This document shows, in pieces, positions 10,874-22,639 of a stretch of DNA of 64,000 nucleotides (position 1 is its first letter; each line of letters opens with the position of its first letter). The stretch spans positions 5,766,001-5,830,000 of the forward strand of contig OW203770.1 in NCBI GenBank assembly GCA_934045905.1, read 5' to 3'. The notes under the pieces are model-generated. The model was given only the letters and a program-made list of their open reading frames with translations. It was not told the origin of the DNA and ran no database searches. The position numbers were made by a program, and so were the translations under genes. Origin of the DNA: Leuctra nigra (taxonomy: Eukaryota; Arthropoda; Insecta; Plecoptera; Leuctridae).

Positions 10874-10999
10874 AGGTCTGTTCGTTTACCCTGCCAAAAG
10901 CTACAGCAAACTGCCACAAACACACATCATCCAATCAGATCGCTCCTCTGTAGTTTGTGGCAGTTTGCTGTAGCTTTTGGCAGGGTAAACGAACATACC
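10874..10999. mobile_element. Short foldback (MITE-like)
   Basis: Arms of about 45 bases: GTTCGTTTACCCTGCCAAAA at the left is inverted as TTTTGGCAGGGTAAACGAAC at the right, and AGCAAACTGCCACAAAC is likewise mirrored. Confidence 0.85.
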
Positions 11000-11203
11000 T
11001 AATCACTGTGAGCTTATTTTCTGTATTGTTATTTTTTTTCAATTGTCCATCGCAATAAATGAAATTAGCTTTGACATTATTATATGACCAGTTGACCACT
11101 CCGAATTAGTTAATTGACCTATTATAAAGTCGACTTTCGAACTAATTATGACTTTAATGCTTTAATCCAGTATGCAAAGTCAATCTTCTTGCATCGCACT
11201 AAC

Positions 11204-11317
11204 CGTCAGGGTGGGCGGCGTGTCGATGGTGACGATGAGCACGTCGGCGTCCGGTGTTCTAGACGTACCAGCTTGATCTTGACGGCGAAGGCGTGGTTTC
11301 TTTGCAGCATGCTGTTG
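11204..11317 (-). CDS. Exon 7 of unknown gene (basic patch)
   Basis: The exon has 114 bases, 38 codons, in phase 0 at both ends, between acceptor TTTTTGTTCAG and donor CTGACG|GTTAGTG. It encodes QQHAAKKPRLRRQDQ followed by DADVLIVTIDTPPTLT. KKPRLRR could be a nuclear localisation signal. Confidence 0.68.
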
Positions 11318-11786
11318 CTGAACAAAAACAAAACAAGTACTATTTGAGGAATTGTGAAGAAGAAAGGAAACTTGAAATAACTTCAATTCGACATAATGTA
11401 TTGTAATACCTGCAATTCTTCTGTGATTTTCAATAAATCCTATTTATTTTTGTAATAAATGCCAGAATGTGGCAAGTTTAGATGAATTGGATATGTAATT
11501 TGAGAAGCTAGGTTCCTGTAATATTCCCAACAGAGTCAATGTCATTATTGTTTATAGGAATGTTATTTATTGCCATTTATTAGTAATCAATTCAGGAATT
11601 CATGTTTCATATTAAAGTCAAATTCTTGTCGCTTCATAGTTCATTCACCTTTGCGAACTATCAGCCTTTTATTTATTTCACTGAGCAATGGTGTGGCGCC
11701 CTATCAAGTTCACTTTGGGCTGTACATTGTATTGTTGTTGTTGGAATCTCGAATCTACTACCTTCGATGCTCGACGAGCCTGCGTC

Positions 11787-12047
11787 TATTCCCCGAGCGC
11801 CGAAACCTTTTTTTATTCCCATTGCTCCGAAGGTTTGTCCATGAGCGCCGAAATTTCTACCTGCTCAAAATACCATGTTGCCAGACTTTCTCGAGAAGCC
11901 TTTTTGCTCAGCGCTCGGACGCTCGGGGAATCGCTTCTCGAGAAATTGTCTGGCAACATAGTATTTTGAGTAGGTAGAAATTTCGGCGCTCATGGACAAA
12001 CCTTCGGCGCAATGGGAATAAAAAAGGTTTCGGTGCTCGGGGAATAA
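11787..12047. mobile_element. Foldback element, about 115-bp arms
   Basis: TATTCCCCGAGCGCCGAAAC at the left is mirrored by GTTTCGGTGCTCGGGGAATA at the right. Both arms carry the TTTGTCCATGAGCGCCGAAA segment in opposite orientation and meet around 11905-11935. The short overlapping open frames here are consequences of this palindrome. Confidence 0.85.
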
Positions 12048-14170
12048 TTACAATTTGTAATGCTTTGGGGTATTTTCTCTTCATAACTCGTTAACAGGCG
12101 CGTAGGAATAGGGGGGGAAAGGGGGGAACGGACCACCCTTGTCTGGAGCCTGACCCCCTCTGCCAGAGATCTTGACCCCCCCTGCTAGAGACTCTGACCC
12201 CCCCCCCCCCTGCTAGAGATCCTGAATACATCCAGATATCTTACTTATAGTTACCCAGTTCTGTCTGTATGTCTGTCTGTCTGTCAGGAACGGTTGCGCG
12301 CTTCGATTTGACATTGGTATTTATTGAAAACTATAACTAAGATGGAGGCGTTTTATTGCCATCATGTCTAAAATTACATCTTCTGCCTTTTGTGAATAAA
12401 TTAATAACCGAAACTCACCTAAGACGAGCACCTTATCCTTTTGTAATTATAATAAATTCATAATAAGATACTAATACGGTCTAAACCAGCACATGACATT
12501 AAAAACGTCATCTCGGCAAGAAACTACAAATGTTATTTTTCTTATTTTCTCTTGCTCTGAATTTCGTAGGCCGTGAACATGATCAAACCAAAGTCGATGG
12601 AGTTATATTATACATTTTCTTGGGAAATAATTTTCCTTCGTTTCTTATTTACTAAGAGTGGTGTGTATTGAGTCATGTAAACGACGTCAAGTTACTGTTG
12701 GTAATGTTTTAAACATCAATGCTTAAATTTTTACATTGCATACTGATAGGTACCTTAGAGGCAGATGGGCGGAAGTCAATTTTAATGATTCTTAAAGTGA
12801 TCTCAATAACCAGTAATTCTGAGCTGAAGTCTTCATCCAATCATATTTGTAATGGTGACATGGGCCTTCTGTAAGGGTACCTATACTTCAATATAACTGT
12901 ATTTGTTAACATCAGTCCAATGGTAGGTACTTATAGAGCTTGATTACCATTCCAAAAGTGTGCACTGAGAAATCCAAAACATATGACCTTCCGCTCTTAT
13001 ACCTACCTCTGACCTCAGAGAAACGGATATAATGAAGCTCACCATGCATTCATAGTTTGCACGAGCTTCATTTGTTTTTCATCAACAATGTAAAAAAGTA
13101 AATTTCAACCATTTTACAGATGTCAAGTCGATTAATGCTAATTATAAGCGGTTAATCAAAGATATTTGGTATATGAGGTGGTTTTATACCCATAAGAATT
13201 TCTTCTGCAGTTTATTGCACAGGTAACCATTATATCACCACAATACCGAAACACAGATTGACAGCCGTTCTGACACGTTACACCAATATGGCCTCTCAAC
13301 AATGAGATGATGTCACGTGCAAACTATGAATTGGTTTCACAAATAAAGAATGTGTCGTGTGTATCGGGTCACGATATCAACTTCACCTATATTTTAACGG
13401 CGCATTATGACACTATACATTTTCTTAATTTTCTTACTAATACTTATGGTCATGGTTTACATTTGAAGACTTATGTAATTGATTTACCATAATAGGTATG
13501 ATTAAATTGCCTTCCTTCGTACCTCATTTACGTATTTTGTTGGGCATTTGGTCTGTTAATTACGTAACGTGTGTATTAACGACGCACAATCTGCTGACAT
13601 ATATTGCTGTCTTTTTATATTTAATATTTATGCATACCTCACTGGTGCGCATTGGTCATGTTATACATGACGGGACCCTCTAGTTCACAAATGTTGATTA
13701 AGTGTTGCACAGAATGCACAGATTTGCTCCAATATGAGGTTGAATTCTCAAAATTTTCTCAAGTTTGCAAAACTAATTCAACAGAGGTATTATCCAATGA
13801 GACAACTCATTTACTCATTTGTCCAACATGATCATCCTCTTGAATCAAATTAAATAATTACACGTTACACTAATAGATTCCAAAACACATACAGATTTTT
13901 CTTATTGCTTATTGCTGTTGCTCTTGCAACCTTTTTCAAAGGTCGATTCCAAACTCAATTCATAACCGATTCTCTTTCACTAGAATTCAAGTATTTCCCT
14001 GCGGAATACTGCGATATGCGATATCTACATCTTTAATAACGATAATAACATACTTTTTGTATAAATCGATCCGAAATTAAACTGTTTATAACATATTAAA
14101 AGTTCTCCAAAATTGGCCAATGAATCTGTCAAAAAATATATAGGGCGATTTTTTATTTTTGAGTGGAAAG
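12048..14170. other. Gene-free intron DNA
   Basis: It contains a G/C-run-rich patch (12100-12220) with three degenerate TGCTAGAGA/CTGACCCCC phrases and a GTCTGTCTGTCTGTC run near 12275. The rest is AT-rich with nothing recognised. Confidence 0.5.
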
Positions 14171-14391
14171 TCATAATCATATCATTATAAATGATCATTA
14201 TCATTCTATCATATTCAAAAAGGGATTTAAAAAACAAATTGAATAATCTACTTGTTCAAATGTATTTCACTCATATTTCAGTCATAATCATATCATATCA
14301 TTATAAATGATCATTATCATTCTATCATATTCAAAAAGGGATTTAAAAAACAAATTGAATAATCTACTTGTTCAAATGTATTTCACCATAC
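14171..14391. repeat. Tandem duplication, about 111-bp unit, two copies
   Basis: TCATAATCATATCATTATAA through TTCAAATGTATTTCAC occurs at 14171 and again from 14282. The copies are nearly identical, with one small internal ATCAT insertion in the second. Confidence 0.85.
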
Positions 14392-14496
14392 TATGCATCG
14401 GAGGTAACATGACGTAATTAACTGATTTCAAACCTATGCATTTCTGAAGGTTCTATAAAGGTTCTATTTGAGCAAAAGACAAACTAATATGCTCTG

Positions 14497-14726
14497 ACGG
14501 AACAGGTTGGGTGAGTGGTTAACGCTCTGAACTTGTATTCCGGAGGCCCGGGTTCGATTCCCGCGGCCGTCCTTCCTGACTGGGGTTTTTTCGTGGTTTT
14601 CCCTCAGTCGACAGGCAAATGCTGGGAAGGTACCCTACTAATAGGCCACGACCGCCTCCTTCCCACCTTCCATCCTTACCTACTCTTCACCATTATCTCC
14701 CAATCATCATCATTATCATTCATGGG
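14497..14726 (+). mobile_element. tRNA-derived SINE, 3'-truncated copy
   Basis: It has the same head as the 9852 copy, including GGTTCGATTCCCGCGGCCGT, and the body up to CAATCATCATCATTATCATT. The GTTAAGCCCC tail is missing. Confidence 0.85.
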
Positions 14727-14828
14727 GAATAGGTGAATGTTGATATTATAATTTTTTATATACAGAAGAGCCTCAAAGCTAGAGCAATGTGAAATTTTAT
14801 TATATTTTTTTAATTCATATATTTCCTA

Positions 14829-15751
14829 CTAGGAAAACGCTCTGTGTAACGCGTTGATGAGCGAGCACGGACAGGCGCAACACCTCGAACCGAAATTATG
14901 TCTATCGAAAATATCATTAAAAGCCAATAATTCTTGAATTTCGTCAGACTCAAGTATAAAAATCTCAAAATTGTCTTAAAACATTAGTCCCAATAACCAT
15001 GCAAAGCTTGAACCTTTTGAACCTTTCTGATTGAACTGTTCCTCGTTAATATTCAAAAATCACAGGATCTCTTAAAAAAAAATAGACCTGGGACCACTCA
15101 TATGATAAAAGTGTGTGTACTTACACAATATTAGATCGATCTGTTGAATGGTCATATCAGTTTCATACGTTAGAAAGTTTCTACTCTAACTACCTTGGAA
15201 CTATAAAGAGTCGAAGTAGCCGTGATCAACATTTTCGAGAAATTTGACAGCCAACACGCAAAATGTCCGTAAAACGTCAACAACTTTTGGATTGAAACAT
15301 AGATTAGTCTGAAAATTTTCAAAAATGCAGATAATGTTAGTCCCAATGACCATGCAAAGTTTTAAGTTGATCAGTCATACGGTTCAAGTTTAAATTTAAA
15401 AAATAACATAAAAGATTTTTTTAAATTTTAACCAATGGGAGGATTTGGCTGAAACTTTGTAACATTGGGTACAATGTTGGTCGCCATGACTTGTCAAAAT
15501 TTCAAATTGATCGGAACTACCAATCAAAAGATATTTTTTTAAAAATTTGAACCAATCACATGAGCCCGTTCAAAAACGATCCCAGGGACCGCATAGATTA
15601 CGTTAGTATATGTGCAAAATTTCAGATCGATTGGTTGTGCCGTTTGACCTGGGCAGTGAACACAAAAAAAAAAAAAAAAAAAAAAAAAAAACACACAGAG
15701 AAAGTGCCGTAAGAGTACCGTGGTGACGCTCGCTGCGCTCGCTCAATAATT
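14829..15751 (-). mobile_element. Helitron-like element, longest copy
   Basis: The left edge is A|CTAGGAAAACGCTC, then TGTGTAACGCGTTGATGAGC. Read on the minus strand this is a 5-bp-stem hairpin, TTTTC, then CTAG before a T. The right end carries GTGACGCTCGCTGCGCTCGC followed by TCAATAATT. The interior repeats phrases such as TCCCAATAACCATGCAAAG and TTTGACCTGGGCAGTG. No protein is encoded, so it would be non-autonomous. A run of about 27 A lies near 15665. Confidence 0.6.
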
Positions 15752-16209
15752 AATTTATTAGTTTTCGACATTTCACTCCCCTGCAAAAGCAAGCTGTACT
15801 TCACACACCGTGTTCGCTGTGTTACGGGATGCATAGAATCGGCTCTGGCTAACATTATCCATACGGCCCGACTCGGCGTGTGACGTCGTCGTGTGTTTCA
15901 TGGACAGCTACAATCTACCAAACTTTGTAAATTCGTTCCTTGAAAACTATTCATCACACAACAAAAATAATACCACATCGGTCTTCAACAACATCTCAAC
16001 TTTCATAAAATATTTATTAATCTAAAATCTAAACTTCACTTCACTTCACTTCCCTCTTCCCTAATGTTAGTTCAAACATGTCGAAGCCAGTGAATTTCAG
16101 ATTGCTTTGAGCGAGTCAGCAACGTGGGAAATGTGATCACTAGAGATTACTCAGTTTTCTCATATTGTGCGTGGGCAAGCAGTGCAAATTATCCAACAGC
16201 ATCTGAGTT

Positions 16210-16660
16210 TAGTGTTTTCAAGATTCAAGATTCAAGTGTAGTATTTATTACCCAGTAAATAGTAATGTGCGCAAAATGACCTAGTTGTCGACGCACCATT
16301 AAACAATAATAATCTAATCTGCTTGATTTCTGCACGTAAAGATTTAAAACTGCCTCTACATTCACCTCGAAAGTCCGCAATGAGCTTGGTAAGCGCCGCG
16401 TCACTGAATGAAAACGCCTGGTCAGTGCCGTCAGGAGTAGCACTCGCTTTAGAAGTCTCGCGACACTTGATACAACGCCACGACGCTTTCACTTTCTTTA
16501 GCCCCGCGCAAGCTATATGAAGTTTGATGTCACACCCCAGACAAACTACATAATCTGAATCTTCAGCGAAAACTGTATTACTACACTTCGTGCACGACAT
16601 AACCGAACCAAACGTAAACACTAGGAGAGCAGGCAACTTGGAGCTCGAGAAAACACTTCT
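16210..16660 (-). mobile_element. Internally deleted LINE: PHD-finger ORF1 joined to 3' tail
   Basis: On the minus strand an ATG frame reads MSCTKCSNTVFAEDSDYVVC and on through a C4-H-C3-type zinc finger (CLGC, HIAC, CIKC), as in ORF1 proteins of CR1/L2-like non-LTR retrotransposons. After about 100 residues it runs directly into a 3' untranslated tail with TTTAATGGTGCGTCGACAAC, ending in AATAAA and a short TTGAATC tandem. Reverse transcriptase and endonuclease are missing. A related tail lies at 25385-25460. Confidence 0.65.
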
Positions 16661-16879
16661 ATTCTATTGTATACAAGTACAAGTTCTATGAGTGTTCGAT
16701 GATCGCGAACACTCATCTGGGGCCCTATTCTATGTCTCCTTTTGATCTCGTCGCGACCACATTTAATTCGGCGTTATGTTATCTTAATGGCAGTGAAATG
16801 AAGGTGGTCGCAACGACATCAAAATCCAAATTAATCCCAATATTCTGAACTGCAAAAAAGGAAACTAGCAATCACTTAC

Positions 16880-16963
16880 ATTTTCCGTTGCCTCACTGGC
16901 GACGACTTGCGGTAGATCATCGGTGGATGCAGGTCCCGGAAGCTGCGACAGGATCGTCGCGGC
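16880..16963 (-). CDS. Exon 6 of unknown gene
   Basis: The exon has 84 bases, 28 codons, between acceptor AATGCTCCAG and donor GAAAAT|GTAAGTG, in phase 0 at both ends. It encodes a segment starting AATILSQLPGPASTDD, probably disordered. A LINE-derived PHD-finger open frame on the same strand ends only about 250 bases downstream, in the next intron, and is not part of this gene. Confidence 0.65.
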
Positions 16964-18148
16964 CTGGAGCATTGGTCGAACAAACACGTTGTAATTTCCA
17001 TTTTTATATATCATTTTTAACAATAACTACCTATACAAGAAATGATTGAAGCCTATAATTTACACGGTTTAATGTTGCCCGCCTTTCAGTCGCCTTTCAG
17101 TCATTAAAAGACCCTTTCACTCAAGTAAGTCGACGTTATGCAGCTTCCCCCCAGTGCTTTACCCCAGAGCCAACTTGCTCCTAATTAAATTGTAAATAAA
17201 AAAGTCCATTTTCAATTGCTTTAAATTGGAAATGTCAATTAAATTACATAATTAATTATGTAAGGACTAGTTTTCCAATTTACTGCTAGATCAATAGGTA
17301 AGTTTATCATTATCTTATAGGCGAGGCGAGGGATCTTATGGTGATTGCACCATAATGGCATACATTTTCACGGTAAAATTTATTTAAAGTAAAACTTTGA
17401 TCAAATGATTTTACTGAAAATAAAATGTAACCGTAGGTACATATACGTTTTAGTCCCTAGTACATACATGATGATAACAGGGCATCGAACCCGATCGTTT
17501 ACGGGTTCGGGTTTAGGTTCGGGTTCGATCCCCTGGATGATAACCTATTTCACATAGATTGGGTGACTACTGTATTTCACCATTTTTCCGTCAATCAATG
17601 TAGAATGTTTATATTCCAAATTTAATAGACCCATGTTATTGGCCTACAACAAGTAAGCATTTACCGAATTAATCCAGGTCCAATAAAAATGTATAATTGT
17701 TCAGAACTAAAACAAAAATTTCAGTTATAAATAAAATCAAATAAATTAACAAAAGATGTTGAAGGATGGTGAAGCTGTAGGCATTTCACTGCATTGTATG
17801 ATGTGTATTATGCATTTTGAATTACTACGTGTCTATTTATCACATTGCATGTGATAAATCTATTTATCACCATATATATAAGTCTATAAGTCTTATAGAT
17901 ATATAAGTCTATTTATCACCAGTTTATCACATTGCAGTTGGTATTTATTAACATTCACCTAACTGAGGGATTCAGTAATAACCATAATTCATACATATGC
18001 GCACTCATCTGCTTATGAGAATACCAAGTCGAATGAAGTTAGTCAGTTGTCAAACGTGGATGAAATTCACGGTCTTCTGACCCTATCTTCAAAATCGGTA
18101 AGTTGCTAACGCAGCTTATATTGGAACACAGCCGCTGCACTGTGAACT
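16964..18148. other. Gene-free intron DNA
   Basis: AT-rich. A degenerate GGGTTCGGGTTTAGGTTCGG tract lies near 17505, and imperfect repeats of CTATTTATCACATTGCA lie between 17830 and 17935. No gene was recognised. Confidence 0.5.
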
Positions 18149-18221
18149 GCCTCGATAGCTCAGCTGGTAGAGCATCTGACTGGATATCGGAAGGTCGTGG
18201 GTTCGAGTCCCACTCGAGGAA
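18149..18221 (+). tRNA. tRNA-like sequence (tRNA pseudogene or SINE head)
   Basis: It folds as a full cloverleaf: 6 of 7 acceptor pairs (a G:A mismatch at the end), D arm GCTC/GAGC, anticodon stem TCTGA/TCGGA (one G:T pair), T arm GTGGG-TTCGAGT-CCCAC. The 7-base anticodon loop CTGGATA puts GGA in the anticodon position, which would be Ser, but there is no long variable arm and position 37 is T. AATCTTTT follows as a possible polymerase III stop. These faults favour a pseudogene. Confidence 0.5.
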
Positions 18222-18951
18222 AATCTTTTCACATTGCAGTTGGTATTTATTACTACGTGTCTATTTATGTGCAGGGTCAACATTTTCGACTCTACATCTG
18301 GCTCTACATAATCGATATCAGTGGACCCTCCATCAGTAGAGGACATCTTCGTCTGTGACATCTGCATTCTGCAGCATCACTGTCATCTCCTGTGTCATCA
18401 ACAGCATTGCCGACTTCGCTCAACAATTTATGAACAGTGAACATACAGCACCAGGTATGTACAAATTATATTTTTATTGGTTATAGTTTTTAACTTCTTG
18501 TGTAGTGTTGGGAAATGATTTGTTCAGTTCAGTTTGAAAGTTCAGTTTGGTTAGCATTTAGTCCCAAAGAATTTGTTTCTTTAAAACTTGATAAATCTGT
18601 TCGGTATAGATACCTACAAGTATTTGGAGATTTTCACACCAAATATCGATACTATATGCTAAGTTTGAATTTTATGTCTTAGCCCATATAGGAGTAGATA
18701 AACTATGGGCCGGTATAACCATTAATCAGAAATTAATGTGTATTACCATTATATACTGCAATTTAATTCCGGGGCTTATTTCCTCAGTTTACACTACATA
18801 GACTGCAGTTTATTTAAGCCGCAGTATGTTAATACACCACTTTTCCCGAAGTGGAGTTTAACTAAAGCTAAACTGAAGATTAAACTGGAGGTAATATGGC
18901 CCCAAACCTACAACAGAGCAGTACGTTTTTGGTAAATTTAAACCATAAAAA

Positions 18952-20260
18952 ACGCTCCGGTCGCTCCACGCCAGCCAAGTCGTACGGCGCGCACACTCTC
19001 ACAAAACATACCATTCAAACCTAAAGGCTGGAGCAACCCACTTTTACTGTAAGCATCAAAGTGCCATTTTCGGCCTACTGGATCTTAAAAATGGAAAATC
19101 TCACATTGTTGCGAAATACCTTAATTTTGAGCAATGGCCCACCCCACCATATATACCAAATTTGGGAACAATAAGTTATGCCGTTTGCGAGCTAGAGGAC
19201 CGTGAAAACAGTGAAATTGTACGGCTTTCTTCAGATGATTATTATTCTTAATCATCTTCCAATAAATTCCGCGGTCTCCGCCACAGCCTAAACGGCTGGG
19301 TCGATTTTCCCGAAATTTTCACCACATATACAGCTCGTCTGTTTAAAGATACCTTGCCCTTACGAATTTTTTGTGCCGCCGATTTGAAACCGGAAGTGAC
19401 GTCATATCTCGAGAACGGCTAAACCGATCGGAACGAAATTTGCGCCAATCGATTCAGACGGTCCTGTATATGAAATATCAATAGTCGAAATATACATTTA
19501 CTATTACCAAAACCGGAAATGACGTCATAAAAATGAAAAATCAGACTTTAATCACCTCTTACTGCAATAACTACATATCCAGAAGTCTTATAATGATACA
19601 AAACATTTATATAAATTAATTCTTGGTGGCAGTGATTTCAGTCGCCATTTTGTTAACCGGAAGTGATGCCATATCTCGAAAACGGCTGGACCGATTGGAA
19701 CGAAGCTTTCGCTATTCCTCATGGAATATCATTTTAAGCATTATTTAGTACCAAACGCATGTTTTCTTAGTAACCAAATCGGAAATGGCGTATTTTTTTA
19801 AAGGAATTAGTCATTGTAGCTCCGATTTGTGTTACAAGTGTGAAAATCATCTAAAAAAAGGAGTGATATCCCCATAAAAAACACTACGTGTAAAAATACC
19901 AGCCAAGTCTCTTCAACTATAAAAAAATATAGGAAATCTTAAAAATTCTGCACTGAAAAGTAGTGATATCAAAAAATGGGCCAAGTCAAAACATGATTTT
20001 AAAAACCGAAATATACTTGGCGCATCGTTTTTTTTAGGACATTAAGGTATATTATTTATATTTAAATTTACATTTGATTTTTGGCATCTATATTATTTAT
20101 ACACGATGCGCCAAGTATATTTCGGTTTTTAAAATCATGTTTTGACTTGGCCCATTTTTTGATATCACTACTTTTCAGTGCTAAATTTTTAAGATTTCCT
20201 ATATTTTTTTATAGTTGAAGAGACTTGGCTGGTATTTTTACACGTAGTGTTTTTTATGGG
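18952..20260. mobile_element. Composite repeat family, copy 1 (head plus hairpin)
   Basis: The head (18952-19869) contains GTCGCTCCACGCCAGCCAAG and three degenerate units built on ATCTCGAAAACGGCTGGACC. The hairpin (19870-20260) has arms of about 160 bases starting CCCCATAAAAAACACTACG and mirrored at the right end. The head and the left hairpin end are joined identically (GTGATATCCCCATAAAAAAC) in the copy at 35291, so head and hairpin belong to one element. Confidence 0.7.
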
Positions 20261-20402
20261 TTATCATTACATCAACATTTTTATGTACTTGCTGATATTA
20301 TAATTGACAATAAATACTATAAACTTAATTTTTTACTGTTTCAGATTTGACTCAAGGCGTTATTCCTATATCCGGTATAATATTTCCCTAATCCAGCTGT
20401 TC

Positions 20403-20570
20403 ATATTTTAGCAAAAGTATTATGCTAGCCTTGCGAAACATTTCGCTAAACCATTGATATTTTAGCAAAAAGTATTTTACTAGCCTTGCGAAACATTTTG
20501 CTAAACCGTTGATATTTTAGCAAAAGTATTATGCTATCCTTGCGAATCATTTCGCTAATCCAGTGCTACG
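20403..20570. repeat. Tandem repeat, about 55 bp x 3
   Basis: Units start at 20403, 20457 and 20512, each with ATATTTTAGCAAAA followed by CTTGCGAAACATTTCGCTAA or a close variant. More degenerate relatives (TTCACTGGGGTAGTGAAA, GAGAAGCGAAACACCAGTGA) continue to about 20900. Confidence 0.8.
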
Positions 20571-21031
20571 TTTTCTATATTTTACGTAAGTTTTACACTG
20601 GCCTACCTAAACTTTTCACTAATCCAGTGCAACTCTTTCACTGGGGTAGTGAAATTAGTTTTATTTCCACAGCGGAATTATTTCACTAGAAATGCGTAAA
20701 TAATACAATGTAAGTATTTCGCTGGAGAAGCGAAACACCAGTGAAAGATGTTGATACATTTAAGGCAATATTTCACTGGGCTAGCGCAAATGTTGTGGTA
20801 AAAGTTTGCGAAACGACTTTCGCTATTCTAGTGAATTTTAAATCCCTGTGTCTAGTTCGATGAGACAGTTACGCTATTCCAGCGTAAGTTTCGCATGAAA
20901 TTTCTCTCCGTGTAGCACTTCATGGATCATAAATTTTACCTGTATGTACTTTCTGGCATTTGTTGAAAAATGTATGCCAGTTAGCACTATACCAGACGTG
21001 CTACTTGAATGCAATAAATCTCATGCAGCAC

Positions 21032-21196
21032 TTAAGCCCCATTTACACGATGCAATTTCTTGAACAACTTCTGTGCCACAGTGGTTCTGCTCGTGCGCAG
21101 TGTCACTTTTGAGATGAAAAAGTGACTCTGCACATGTGCAGAACTTTTATAGCACAGAAGTTGTTCAAGAAATTGCACCGTGTAAATGGGGCTTTA
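21032..21196. mobile_element. Short foldback, family copy 1
   Basis: The left end TAAGCCCCATTTACACGATG and right end CACCGTGTAAATGGGGCTTT are complementary, with arms of about 75 bases. A second copy lies at 25904-26069 and a one-arm remnant at 53401-53452. Confidence 0.88.
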
Positions 21197-22639
21197 CAGT
21201 CTCTTTACTCAGATTGTTTGCCCGGTTAAGGTGGTTTGAATAGGTCAACCCAATGAATGGAATTATCAACTTTAAACATTTGTTGCTACACATTCAGAAG
21301 CCTGATGAACTTACACAATGTGTTATATCCAGCGGAATTTTACTGGCTTTTAAATGGAATAATTTTCAAAATTGTATTACCTCAAATTTTGGAGAAAATG
21401 CGTATTAAATCGACACAAATTTGACGATTTTTCAATGAAAACGCATTTTAACAGAATCCTGTGGCTCGAAAGGGCTGATTTTTTTTTTGAAGATGCATTA
21501 GGATAGTCTACTGGATATAAAAGAGTTTCATATCGATAACATTATTAGATATTAATATAATAATTGATTAGTAAGGTGTAATGCAAGTAGTATCAATTCA
21601 GGCGGCCCACTAAACATGCTAAAATCACGTCAGCCGAATTCAGGTATATTTTCGTCGCGTTGAAGGGGACGAGAATGGGGTGAGAATGTCGCTCGGCAAT
21701 TATACCTGTCAGCCAGTGACAACCTGTTTCTAAGATTACAATCTTGCTTGAGGATGGTATCTTTTCTGAGTTTTAGAAGGTTTTAGATAAGGTAAGTATT
21801 CTGTAAATGTTAATTAAATTACATTTTATAAAAAAATAAATTATTTCGTATTGTCAATAATTTTTTAAATTATCAAATCAGGACTAAGACTATGACTAAG
21901 ACTTAATTTCATTAATTTCCGTATTTAAACTATTTAAACGTATTTAAACTATAATTCTGACAGTTATAAGATCAATAAAATAAATTGTTTCCAAAGGTAT
22001 TTTATTGACCAATAATAAATAATAGGTAGAGATCCGATTATGGTTTTAAAAACTTCAACATTTCGTTTTTAGAATTGGAAATTTCGCGTTTTGTGGTTTT
22101 AAGAATTGTCAATTTCGTGTTTGTTTTTAAAAAATACAGATAAACTTCAGATTATGAGTATTAGAACTCCTAGGTCCAGTGCTGTATGTGACTGTTCACT
22201 TTGGTTTTTCACAATGAAAAATCAGAAATAAAATTATGATAAGCTGTTTCATGATGTTTGTTTATGTATTGCGACTGTAAAAAGACATAATGTCAACTTA
22301 TTTTCACGTGATAATGCGAGGTCACTGCCACTCACACTCCCCAAGTAGTTTTCTACAAGGTCAGAGCTCTTCTGTCAATTACGCTAAAAGGGGGGGTCAC
22401 TGTCCACTGACTGATTATAGAAATAAAAAAAGTTGAATATTGGGGTTTACCTTGGTGATCCTGAGAAAAATTAGAAAAGTAACTGCGAAATTTACAAAAT
22501 AACAGGAAATAATATATTCAATTTGGTGATATTTCGCGGTATATTTCGCGATTTAGTCAGTTTGGTGGTGTTAAGCTAAGGGTAAATTTCGCGTTTTGTC
22601 GCAACTAGATTCCAGAGTTTTTGGGCCAGAAACATGTGG

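Noticed and set aside
11570..11977. Three overlapping plus-strand frames of 80-135 codons
   Set aside because: They run into a foldback element, overlap each other, and have no shared domain or splice support.
12413..12450. Micro-exon ending CTTAG|GTGAG on the minus strand
   Set aside because: Only 19 bases long and its phase does not fit between exons 6 and 7.
18290..18454. Possible exon on either strand
   Set aside because: The plus strand has TTCTGCAG and CCAG|GTATGT sites and the minus strand an acidic frame, but neither frame connects in phase to a known exon.
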